The translations under genes and the position numbers were made by a program. DNA of 8,956 nucleotides from JBAXAB01 sp043718245. Its GTDB lineage: Bacteria > Patescibacteriota > Minisyncoccia > Phycocordibacterales > CAIZLB01. The stretch spans positions 1 through 8,956 of the forward strand of contig JAYSWB010000062.1 of the NCBI GenBank assembly GCA_043718245.1, written 5' to 3'. Below the pieces are notes generated by a model. It ran no database searches. It saw nothing but the letters and a program-made list of their open reading frames with translations, and had not been told where the DNA came from. Of this stretch, positions 1 to 4,911 are shown piece after piece; position 1 is the stretch's first letter; every line of letters begins with the position of its first letter.

Positions 1-372
1 CCAGTTTTCATCCTCAAGACCTTCCTGATCTTGATAAAGCCCTGTGAATCTCATGTAATCATATCCCAACTGTGTTGTTGGGCTAATTATATCGGAGGAA
101 ATCTTTCCAAGATTTCTGTGATAGCCGTTAAACTGAAACGTACTTGAATCATTCCAGGTTGAGCGATCGTTTATCATGACCGTTGTCTCTGTGTATGGAA
201 AATTATAGGATATAGGCCCACCCAATCTTCCGAAGGCGGATTGATTTTCTTGAATTGCCCTATTTGGGTATATAACAGGATATGTCGCTGCCCCTACCTC
301 CTTCACCGTAAAAATAATAAAAAATAATATTAAAATTCTTCCACAAAATTTTTTACCACCTAAAGTAAACAT
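1..372 (-). CDS. Secreted protein of unknown function, 3' end beyond the window (partial)
   Basis: An open frame of 124 codons runs from an ATG at 372 to the left edge without a stop, so the C-terminal part is missing. The codon just before the ATG is an in-frame TAG, so no upstream start is possible. Residues 1-28 look like a Sec signal peptide: basic n-region (GGKKFCGR), a hydrophobic core of Ile/Leu/Phe (about 13-22), and a likely cleavage site after VGA (about 28). The single Cys10 lies before the hydrophobic core and is not a lipobox. The visible mature part is rich in Asn, Ser, Thr, Tyr and Gly with no cysteine, as in many extracellular beta-rich proteins. I do not recognise the family. 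It is divergent from the small plus-strand gene at 504. There is no Shine-Dalgarno sequence; an extended -10 box lies 7 nt before the ATG. Confidence 0.72.
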   Translation of the reverse strand, partial: MFTLGGKKFCGRILILFFIIFTVKEVGAATYPVIYPNRAIQENQSAFGRLGGPISYNFPYTETTVMINDRSTWNDSSTFQFNGYHRNLGKISSDIISPTTQLGYDYMRFTGLYQDQEGLEDENW

Positions 373-379
373 CTATATA

Positions 380-388
380 ATAATAACA
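380..388 (-). promoter_or_regulatory. Extended -10 promoter element, leaderless-type, for the secreted-protein gene
   Basis: Read on the minus strand this is TGT followed by TATTAT, an extended -10 with 5 of 6 consensus bases. It lies exactly 7 nt before the ATG at 372, so transcription would begin at or next to the start codon. No convincing -35 is visible, which is usual for extended -10 promoters. The call is inferred from sequence; the same geometry at two other genes raises confidence. Confidence 0.5.
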
Positions 389-503
389 CACCCAACAATA
401 AAATATTTGTAATCTTATCAACAGTGTGTTACTTTGTTTGTAGAGGTAGAAAATCGTGCGTGTGGAATATCGCATGAAATAGCACAAAAAAAGAATCCCT
501 CAA

Positions 504-719
504 ATGAATAATAAAGTCAAAAAAACGACTGTAGCGAAGCTCTTGGTGGCGATCGCGGTTGTGAGCTTCCTCGCATACAACCACTTCTCCGGCAAAAGCA
601 TCATCGCAGTGTTCATTCTGTATCTTTTCGCAATGGAAGGTAGTTCGTGGGTTTGGCGTGGTCCGAAAACGGAAAGACGCAACACTCGAATAATTCAAAA
701 GTTCGAACAAGAGCAATGA
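504..719 (+). CDS. Small two-helix membrane protein, hypothetical (71 aa)
   Basis: A 71-aa frame begins at ATG 504; an in-frame TAG at 480-482 excludes any earlier ATG. It has a basic N-terminus (MNNKVKK), a hydrophobic helix at about 10-26, a short polar turn (NHFSGK), a second helix at about 32-51 ending in aromatic residues (SSWVW), and a charged C-terminal tail rich in Arg, Lys, Glu and Gln. That layout suggests a hairpin inner-membrane protein with both ends in the cytoplasm. A good intrinsic terminator starts 15 nt after the TGA stop, which supports a real transcript. Its codons are richer in G/C endings (GCG, ATC, CTC, TTC) than those of the neighbouring genes, which may mean a different origin or expression class. 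No Shine-Dalgarno and no clear promoter are seen. Family unknown. Confidence 0.6.
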   Translation: MNNKVKKTTVAKLLVAIAVVSFLAYNHFSGKSIIAVFILYLFAMEGSSWVWRGPKTERRNTRIIQKFEQEQ

Positions 720-733
720 AACTGTATCTACAG

Positions 734-767
734 AAACGGCCACCCCTTGATTGAGGTGGCCGTTTTT
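734..767 (+). terminator. Intrinsic terminator of the 71-aa gene, possibly bidirectional
   Basis: An 11-bp perfect stem (AAACGGCCACC paired with GGTGGCCGTTT) with a 10-nt loop is followed on the plus strand by a run of five T, which overlaps the stem end. It starts 15 nt after the stop of the plus-strand gene. Read from the minus strand the stem is followed by only TTTCTG, so it may also stop the ribosomal operon that converges from the right, but less efficiently. Confidence 0.8.
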
Positions 768-783
768 AATTCTGCAGAATTGT

Positions 784-810
784 GTCGCGCACTGTCCATT
801 GAAGCGCGAC
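784..810 (-). terminator. GC-rich hairpin in the 3' region of the ribosomal operon
   Basis: A 7-bp inverted repeat, GTCGCGC and GCGCGAC, encloses a 13-nt loop 15 nt beyond the rpsI stop codon. No U-run follows it on the minus strand, so it is not a canonical intrinsic terminator. It may be an RNA 3'-end stabilising hairpin or a first pause element that works with the 734-767 hairpin further on. A 14-nt perfect palindrome, AATTCTGCAGAATT, lies between the two at 768-781. Confidence 0.4.
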
Positions 811-825
811 CTGTATTTCTCTCTA

Positions 826-1257
826 CTATCGCTTAGACCACTGAGGAGCCTTTCTCGCCTTCTTCAGACCGAACTTTCTTCGTTCTTTTGCTCGTTGATC
901 TCGGGTTAGAAAACCTTCCTTCTTCATTGTCGTTCTATGAGCTGGTGCATGCGTGATGATCGCTCGAGCGATACCGTGTCGGATTGCCTCTGCTTGACCT
1001 GCCATTCCTCCGCCAATAGTTTTCGCAATTACTGCAAACTTTTCTGATGTGACTTCTGTAAATTTCTCTAGAGAGGATAATGCAACTTTTTGCAAATTAG
1101 AAACTGCGAAGAATTCATTTAAAGCTTTTCCATTTACTGTAATAGAGTTTTTTGATGCAGGAGTAATTCGAACACGAGCAATCGCTGTCTTTCGTCTACC
1201 GACTGCACCAATGTATTTTTCACTTGTCTTTTTTGTTGTAGTTTTTTCTGCTGTCAT
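826..1257 (-). CDS. rpsI: 30S ribosomal protein uS9 (S9)
   Basis: This 143-aa protein of the small-subunit head carries the full uS9 signature: YIGAVGRRKTAIARV near residue 15, GGGMAGQAEAIRHGIARA near 82-99, and a C-terminus LTRDQRAKERRKFGLKKAR followed by KAPQWSKR. The final Lys-Arg is the tail that reaches the anticodon stem-loop of P-site tRNA in characterised ribosomes. It is slightly longer than the E. coli protein (130 aa) because of a Lys/Thr-rich N-terminus. It starts 4 nt after the rplM stop, the usual L13-S9 pairing, and is the last gene of the cluster, ending in TAG before the hairpins at 784-810 and 734-767. There is no Shine-Dalgarno sequence; the ATG follows an A/T-only spacer. 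Confidence 0.98.
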   Translation of the reverse strand: MTAEKTTTKKTSEKYIGAVGRRKTAIARVRITPASKNSITVNGKALNEFFAVSNLQKVALSSLEKFTEVTSEKFAVIAKTIGGGMAGQAEAIRHGIARAIITHAPAHRTTMKKEGFLTRDQRAKERRKFGLKKARKAPQWSKR

Positions 1258-1261
1258 ATAT

Positions 1262-1606
1262 TTATTCGCTGATTTTTAAATTAAGCATCATTTTTGCTCG
1301 AAGCTTGTTCGACGGAAGCATTCCGTAAACTGCTCGCTTGAAAAGTTCAACATGTCCCTTTCGTACAGACAAGTCAGCTAAACTCTCGTTCTTTTGTCCA
1401 CCTGGGTATCCAGAGTAAGTCACGTATTTCTTGCCTTCCTTCTTAGCATTGGAAATATCAGCCTTTGAAGTGTTGATAATTTCAACCTCAACAACCGCTA
1501 CCTTGTTTCTCTCATAAGTAGGAGCATTTTTACCCATGAGAATCATAGCCGCCTGTGAAGCGATTCGGCCGATCTTTTTGTTTTTTGCGTCGATTACGTG
1601 TTTCAT
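1262..1606 (-). CDS. rplM: 50S ribosomal protein uL13 (L13), short form
   Basis: This 114-aa protein belongs to the early-assembling large-subunit protein family uL13. Recognisable blocks are VIDAKNKKIGRIASQAAMIL (about 4-23), GKNAPTYERN, KYVTYSGYPGGQK (about 60-72), and AVYGMLPSNKLRAKMMLNLK near the C-terminus. It is clearly shorter than the E. coli protein (142 aa). About 14 residues before the VIDA block and about 18 after the LKI block are absent, so both terminal extensions are missing while the core fold looks intact. It lies 8 nt after rplQ and 4 nt before rpsI. The direct rplQ-rplM-rpsI junction lacks the truA and ECF transporter genes that sit here in Bacillus. The start ATG has no Shine-Dalgarno sequence. 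Confidence 0.96.
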   Translation of the reverse strand: MKHVIDAKNKKIGRIASQAAMILMGKNAPTYERNKVAVVEVEIINTSKADISNAKKEGKKYVTYSGYPGGQKNESLADLSVRKGHVELFKRAVYGMLPSNKLRAKMMLNLKISE

Positions 1607-1614
1607 TTGTTTGG

Positions 1615-1965
1615 CTATACTAACTCAACTACCGCCATTTTACTAGCGTCAGATTGTCGTTGATTCATTTTAATAATTCGGATGTAACCTCCCTTTCGAT
1701 CTGCATATTTCTTTGCTATTACGTCCACAAGTTTCCCTACAATAACGTTATTTCCCATTCGTCCAGAGACCAATCTGCGACCTGCCAGAGTTGCTCCTTT
1801 GGCATTAGTAATAAGTTTCTCAGCGAAAGGTCGAACTTCCTTTGCCTTTGCTTCAGTTGTTGTAATTTTTCCACGAAGAAATAATTCACGCGCAAGAGAT
1901 CGAAGCAATGCAAGTCGCTGGTTCTTCTTTCGTTTTAGTTTTCGGTTGGCGTTGTGATGTCTCAT
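1615..1965 (-). CDS. rplQ: 50S ribosomal protein bL17 (L17)
   Basis: A 116-aa bacterial-specific large-subunit protein located near the exit tunnel in known structures. Diagnostic blocks are the N-terminal MRHHNANRKLKRKKNQRLAL, the stretch ITTTEAKAKEVRPFAEKLIT (about 34-53), RRLVSGRM, and KGGYIRIIKMNQRQSDASKM followed by AVVELV at the end. The protein stops right after the ELV motif, without the acidic/alanine tail of E. coli bL17 (127 aa). It follows rpoA with a 10-nt gap, the classic end of the alpha operon, and precedes rplM by 8 nt. The leader before the ATG is pure A/T-rich sequence (ATTAAAATAAA) with no Shine-Dalgarno motif. The stop codon is TAG. Confidence 0.98.
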   Translation of the reverse strand: MRHHNANRKLKRKKNQRLALLRSLARELFLRGKITTTEAKAKEVRPFAEKLITNAKGATLAGRRLVSGRMGNNVIVGKLVDVIAKKYADRKGGYIRIIKMNQRQSDASKMAVVELV

Positions 1966-1975
1966 TTTATTTTAA

Positions 1976-2959
1976 TTATGATTTGAGAGAAAGACCCATT
2001 CCTTTTAGAACTTCTTTAATTTCGTCAACACCCTTGGCTCCGATTCCTTCGAATTCAAGAATATCTTTTTCCTTCTTTCTGATAAGCCCGCCAACACTTC
2101 GGATGTTTGCTGAAACCAAAGAGTTCATAGTTCGGTTTGATAATTCCAAAGATTCAATTCTTGTTTTAAGAACTTCAGACATAGCTTCGTCATCTTCTGC
2201 AGAGTGTTTTTCGTCAGATGATGATGCGGACTCTGTCTTTGCCTTCTTGAACTCTTCAAGTTCGTCTTCTTTGAAACCAACAATGGCTTTCAATTGTGTA
2301 ATCATTATTTCAATAGATTTTTCAAGCGCTTCCTTTGGTGAAATTGTTCCGTCAGTCTGGATGAAAAGTTTCAATTTATTAAAGTCCGTTCGATCGCCGA
2401 CTCGCATCTGTTCTACATCATAATTGGCCTGGACAACTGGTGAAAAAGCAGCATCAAGATTGATTGCTCCGATTTCAACTCGATCCTTTTTCAAAAGCTC
2501 CTTTGGAACGTAGCCAATTCCCTTTTCAATTGTAAATTCAGCATCGAATTCAGTGTCCTTATCAGTAAGCGTACAAATAGTCATATCAGGATTAGACAAA
2601 GTAACCTGTCCTGGAAGCTTGAATTCAGCCCCTGTAACCTTCTTTGCACCCTTAACCTTTACTGTAACTGTCTGAACTTCATCAGATGAAATAGCGAATC
2701 GAAGCTTCTTAAGGTTCAAAATAATGTTGATAACGTCTTCTTTAACACCTTTGATGCTAGAGAATTCGTGGCTAACACCCTTGATTTTAACGCTTGTGAT
2801 AGCAGAGCCTGTTAGGGACGAAAGAATGATTCTTCGAAGTGAGTTTCCTAGTGTATGGCCATAACCAGGGTAAAGACCGTCGATTTCATATCGTCCGATG
2901 TTTGCTGATTCCTCAACTACTCGAGGCTTTGATGGTAATAGAATGTTGTTGTTTGACAT
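1976..2959 (-). CDS. rpoA: DNA-directed RNA polymerase subunit alpha
   Basis: This 327-aa protein is the RNA polymerase assembly scaffold, full length compared with 329 aa in E. coli. The N-terminal domain (about 1-232) has the dimerisation and assembly motif YGHTLGNSLRRIILSSLTG at about 33-51, and a beta-contact region near KGIGYVPKELLKKDRVEIG. An acidic, serine-rich linker (about 233-262) leads to a C-terminal domain (about 263-327) that is intact. By alignment to E. coli alpha, the DNA-contacting Arg265 and Asn268 correspond to Arg276 and Asn279 here, and Gly296, Lys298 and Glu302 equivalents are present (GIGAKGVDE), while Cys269, Ser299 and Lys271 are replaced. UP-element binding therefore seems possible. 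It sits between rpsD (27 nt upstream) and rplQ (10 nt downstream), the conserved alpha-operon order. No Shine-Dalgarno sequence precedes the ATG. Confidence 0.98.
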   Translation of the reverse strand: MSNNNILLPSKPRVVEESANIGRYEIDGLYPGYGHTLGNSLRRIILSSLTGSAITSVKIKGVSHEFSSIKGVKEDVINIILNLKKLRFAISSDEVQTVTVKVKGAKKVTGAEFKLPGQVTLSNPDMTICTLTDKDTEFDAEFTIEKGIGYVPKELLKKDRVEIGAINLDAAFSPVVQANYDVEQMRVGDRTDFNKLKLFIQTDGTISPKEALEKSIEIMITQLKAIVGFKEDELEEFKKAKTESASSSDEKHSAEDDEAMSEVLKTRIESLELSNRTMNSLVSANIRSVGGLIRKKEKDILEFEGIGAKGVDEIKEVLKGMGLSLKS

Positions 2960-2986
2960 AAGTTTATTGTTATTTAAATTTAAATA

Positions 2987-3601
2987 CTATCTCTTGTAGA
3001 ACTCGATAATCGCACCTAGATCAAACATGAGTTCTTGACCATCCATAGAAGGGGCGCGAAGGACAGAAGCCTGCTTTCCTTTCCATGTAAGCCATACTGG
3101 AGTAGTTGCGTTTTTTATCTTGTCTTCTAAAGTTGCAAATAAAGCTGTCTTCAGGCTTCCCTCTCGGATCGAAATTGTGTCCCCTGCACCGATTGCTGTC
3201 GAAGGAACGCCATTCTTTCGTCCGTTTAGCATTATGTGTCCGTGAGATACAACCTGTCTTGCAAGGCGTCTAGTAGAAACAAGTCCTGCTCGGAAGACGA
3301 TATTGTCTAGTCGGCTTTCAAGTGCTGCATATAAATCACTTGCAGGAGTTTGACTTTTTTTGTCAATAATTTTCTTTACGTAATTTGAAAATTGCTTTTC
3401 AGATACGCCGTACATAAATCTCATTTTTTGCTTTTCAATAAGTTGCTTGCCGAAGTCGCTTTTTGCGCCTCTGCCACCTCCTTTACCTTTAGCACCTTTT
3501 TCACCTGCCTCGGAACGCATTTTAAACTTTTGAGTTTGTGTTTTCTCAAAGATTGGAGCTCCTAGACGTCGTGCAATTTTGTATTTTGGACCTGTTTTCA
3601 T
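2987..3601 (-). CDS. rpsD: 30S ribosomal protein uS4 (S4), zinc-free form
   Basis: A 204-aa primary 16S rRNA-binding protein. The N-terminus MKTGPKYKIARRLG lacks the first few residues of E. coli uS4 and contains no cysteine, so the zinc knuckle of some bacterial uS4 proteins is absent. A Gly/Lys-rich, positively charged stretch spans about 34-47. EKQKMRFMYGVSEKQFSNYV (about 56-75) and the S4 RNA-binding domain (about 95-158, with ESRLDNIVFRAG and RRLARQVVSHGHIMLNGR) are clear, and the end FYKR matches the family. In E. coli uS4 represses its own operon by binding a pseudoknot before rpsM; the 23-nt rpmJ-rpsM gap here leaves little room for such a structure unless it extends into coding sequence. 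The gene lies 12 nt after rpsK. No Shine-Dalgarno sequence is seen. Confidence 0.97.
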   Translation of the reverse strand: MKTGPKYKIARRLGAPIFEKTQTQKFKMRSEAGEKGAKGKGGGRGAKSDFGKQLIEKQKMRFMYGVSEKQFSNYVKKIIDKKSQTPASDLYAALESRLDNIVFRAGLVSTRRLARQVVSHGHIMLNGRKNGVPSTAIGAGDTISIREGSLKTALFATLEDKIKNATTPVWLTWKGKQASVLRAPSMDGQELMFDLGAIIEFYKR

Positions 3602-3613
3602 ATATTTTTAAAA

Positions 3614-4036
3614 TTATACTCGTCTTGGCTTTTTAGGTTTACAACCATTATGTGGCACGGGGGTTGCATCCTTGATAGCCGCTATATTAATTCCCTTTGA
3701 AATAAAAGTTCGGATCGCAGACTCTCGTCCAGATCCGACACCTTTAACCACGACTGCCACTTCTTTCATTCCCATGGCAATTGCCTTATCGGCAAGGACT
3801 TCTGCGATCTTTGCAGCCGCAAAAGGAGTACCTTTCTTGGCACCCTTAAAACCAAGTGATCCGCTGGTTGCCCAGGTCAATGTGTTTCCCTTGGGGTCAG
3901 CAAGGACGATCTTTGTGTTATTGAAAGTAGACTGAATATTCAAAATCCCAGTATCCATGCGTCTTTTAGCAGCAGCATTAGATGCTTTTTTGATTTCGGC
4001 TGCGTCTTCTTTTTTTACAATCTTTGTCTTACCCAT
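3614..4036 (-). CDS. rpsK: 30S ribosomal protein uS11 (S11)
   Basis: A 140-aa protein of the 30S platform near the mRNA exit (E-site and Shine-Dalgarno helix region). Family blocks in order are GILNIQSTFNNTKIVLADPK (about 30-49), GNTLTWATSGSLGFKGAKKG, TPFAAAKIAEVLADKA, VVVKGVGSGRESAIRTF, and the C-terminal TPVPHNGCKPKKPRRV. The highly conserved GPGPGRE loop reads GVGSGRE here, with both prolines replaced. The N-terminal arm is Lys/Ala-rich and makes the protein about 11 residues longer than E. coli uS11. It starts 28 nt after the rpsM stop and ends 12 nt before rpsD. It is of interest that uS11 lies close to the anti-Shine-Dalgarno region, since no gene here shows that motif, but the sequence alone does not establish a link. 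Confidence 0.98.
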   Translation of the reverse strand: MGKTKIVKKEDAAEIKKASNAAAKRRMDTGILNIQSTFNNTKIVLADPKGNTLTWATSGSLGFKGAKKGTPFAAAKIAEVLADKAIAMGMKEVAVVVKGVGSGRESAIRTFISKGINIAAIKDATPVPHNGCKPKKPRRV

Positions 4037-4064
4037 TGGTCTTGCTTTAGTTTAGTATTTTTAA

Positions 4065-4442
4065 TTATTTTTTAGTCTCTTTCTTTCGTCCTGATCCCAT
4101 GGTCTTCTTGACCCCCTTCAAAGTTCGCGCATTTGTCTTTGTGCGCTGGCCTCGTGATGGAAGGCGTCGAGCATGTCGAGAGCCTCGATAGCTCTTGATG
4201 TCCTTTAATCGCTTGATATTTGTGCCTACTTCTCGTTTCAAGTCAGCCTCTAGGGTCAAAGTTTCAATAATGGTTTTAATTTTAGTTTCGTCATTGGCTG
4301 TAAGATCCTTTGGTCGTACCCCAAAATCAACACCCGCCTCTGTAAGGATTTTCTGAGCTCGAGAACGACCAATACCATAAAGGGCTGTTAGTCCCATCTC
4401 GATTCTCTTGTCTTCTGGAATTGTAATACCTAGTACGCGCAT
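4065..4442 (-). CDS. rpsM: 30S ribosomal protein uS13 (S13)
   Basis: A 125-aa small-subunit head protein that bridges to the large subunit and contacts P-site tRNA. The N-terminus MRVLGITIPEDKRIEMGLTA is the uS13 opening, followed by the helix-hairpin-helix segment LYGIGRSRAQKILTEAGV (about 21-38), LKREVGTNIKRLKDIKSYRG (about 69-88), and RHARRLPSRGQRTKTNART (about 91-109), then a basic tail. At 125 aa it is a little longer than the E. coli protein (118 aa), with the extra residues in the Lys-rich C-terminus. It lies 23 nt after rpmJ and 28 nt before rpsK, the standard alpha-operon order. The leader ATAAAATATAATCAAA contains no Shine-Dalgarno sequence. Confidence 0.98.
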   Translation of the reverse strand: MRVLGITIPEDKRIEMGLTALYGIGRSRAQKILTEAGVDFGVRPKDLTANDETKIKTIIETLTLEADLKREVGTNIKRLKDIKSYRGSRHARRLPSRGQRTKTNARTLKGVKKTMGSGRKKETKK

Positions 4443-4465
4443 TTTGATTATATTTTATTCAGTGT

Positions 4466-4582
4466 TTAGCCTTGTCTTTGCTTATGTCTAATATTCGCTT
4501 TGCAGATAACATACACATAGCCCTTACGTCGGACTACGTTACATTTTGCACACTTTTTCTTTACGGATGATTTGACTCGCAT
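4466..4582 (-). CDS. rpmJ: 50S ribosomal protein bL36 (L36), zinc-binding form
   Basis: A 38-aa protein, exactly the length of E. coli bL36, read from ATG at 4582 to TAA at 4466-4468. It begins MRVKSSVKKKCAKCNVVRR and ends ANIRHKQRQG. The four zinc ligands are present in the expected places: Cys11, Cys14, Cys27 and His33, so this is the zinc-containing form. bL36 binds 23S rRNA near the base of the L7/L12 stalk region in known structures. It lies between infA (63-nt gap) and rpsM (23-nt gap), its usual place in bacteria. The 63-nt gap before it is the longest in the cluster and is very A/T rich. No Shine-Dalgarno sequence precedes the ATG (TTTAAAAAA spacer). Confidence 0.97.
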   Translation of the reverse strand: MRVKSSVKKKCAKCNVVRRKGYVYVICKANIRHKQRQG

Positions 4583-4645
4583 TTTTTTAAACAGTGAAAG
4601 ATATCCTACTATATTTAATATTATAAGTAAAGCTAATTTATCAAC

Positions 4646-4870
4646 CTATACTCGCCTTTCAATTCTATGGGTACTGCCGTATTGATCTAGGAGCACAGTA
4701 ACACGGTCTCCTATGAAAACCTTGATTCGGTTTTTCTTCATTTTACCGCTCATATAAGCCCTAATTTCCTGGTCTGTATTATTAATCTGCACCTTGAATT
4801 GGGTGTTCGGAAGTGCTTCTATTACTACACCTTCTACGTATTGTTTTTCCTTTGGGTTTGTTTCGGTCAT
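4646..4870 (-). CDS. infA: Translation initiation factor IF-1
   Basis: A 74-aa single OB-fold protein that binds the 30S A site during initiation. Diagnostic stretches are VEGVVIEALPNTQFKVQINN (about 13-32), the SGKMKKNRIKVFIGDRVTV block (about 41-59), and a C-terminal HRIERRV in place of the usual GRI(V/I)(Y/F)R ending. Length agrees with the family (72 aa in E. coli). An in-frame TAA a few codons upstream (ATA TAA CCC TAC CCA ATG) fixes the start at 4870. It opens the conserved block infA-rpmJ-rpsM-rpsK-rpsD-rpoA, but map, adk and secY, which usually precede it, are replaced by an unrelated membrane-protein gene 27 nt upstream. A promoter-like sequence overlaps that gap. No Shine-Dalgarno sequence: the leader is ACCCTACCCA. 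Confidence 0.97.
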   Translation of the reverse strand: MTETNPKEKQYVEGVVIEALPNTQFKVQINNTDQEIRAYMSGKMKKNRIKVFIGDRVTVLLDQYGSTHRIERRV

Positions 4871-4883
4871 TGGGTAGGGTTAT

Positions 4884-4911
4884 ATACTAACACAGAATTA
4901 ATTATTTTCAA
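4884..4911 (-). promoter_or_regulatory. Possible promoter for the infA-rpsI cluster
   Basis: On the minus strand TTGAAA (complement of 4906-4911) is followed after 16 nt by TAGTAT (complement of 4884-4889), with a TGT just before it that makes an extended -10. It overlaps the last codons of the membrane-protein gene and ends 13 nt before the infA ATG, so the 5' leader would be only about 6 nt. The region is A/T rich, so chance matches are common; the extended -10 is the best support. Confidence 0.38.

Noticed and set aside
296..303. A perfect Shine-Dalgarno-like AAGGAGGT on the minus strand
   Set aside because: It lies inside codons 24-26 of the secreted protein, in the signal peptide, and no start codon follows at a suitable distance; the upstream ATG keeps the signal peptide intact.
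429..743. A 104-codon minus-strand open frame opposite the 71-aa gene
   Set aside because: It overlaps the plus-strand gene and the terminator stem, its product is Phe/His-rich without recognisable domains, and the plus-strand gene has the better protein layout plus its own terminator.
4447..4452. TATAAT 4 nt before the rpsM ATG as another leaderless promoter
   Set aside because: The spacing is 4 nt rather than 7 and there is no TG before it; it sits in an A/T-rich operon spacer.
4620..4625. TATAAT on the minus strand in the infA-rpmJ gap as a promoter for rpmJ
   Set aside because: The nearest -35-like TTGATA is only 13 nt away, there is no TG extension, and it lies 37 nt before the ATG in a very A/T-rich gap; chance is likely.
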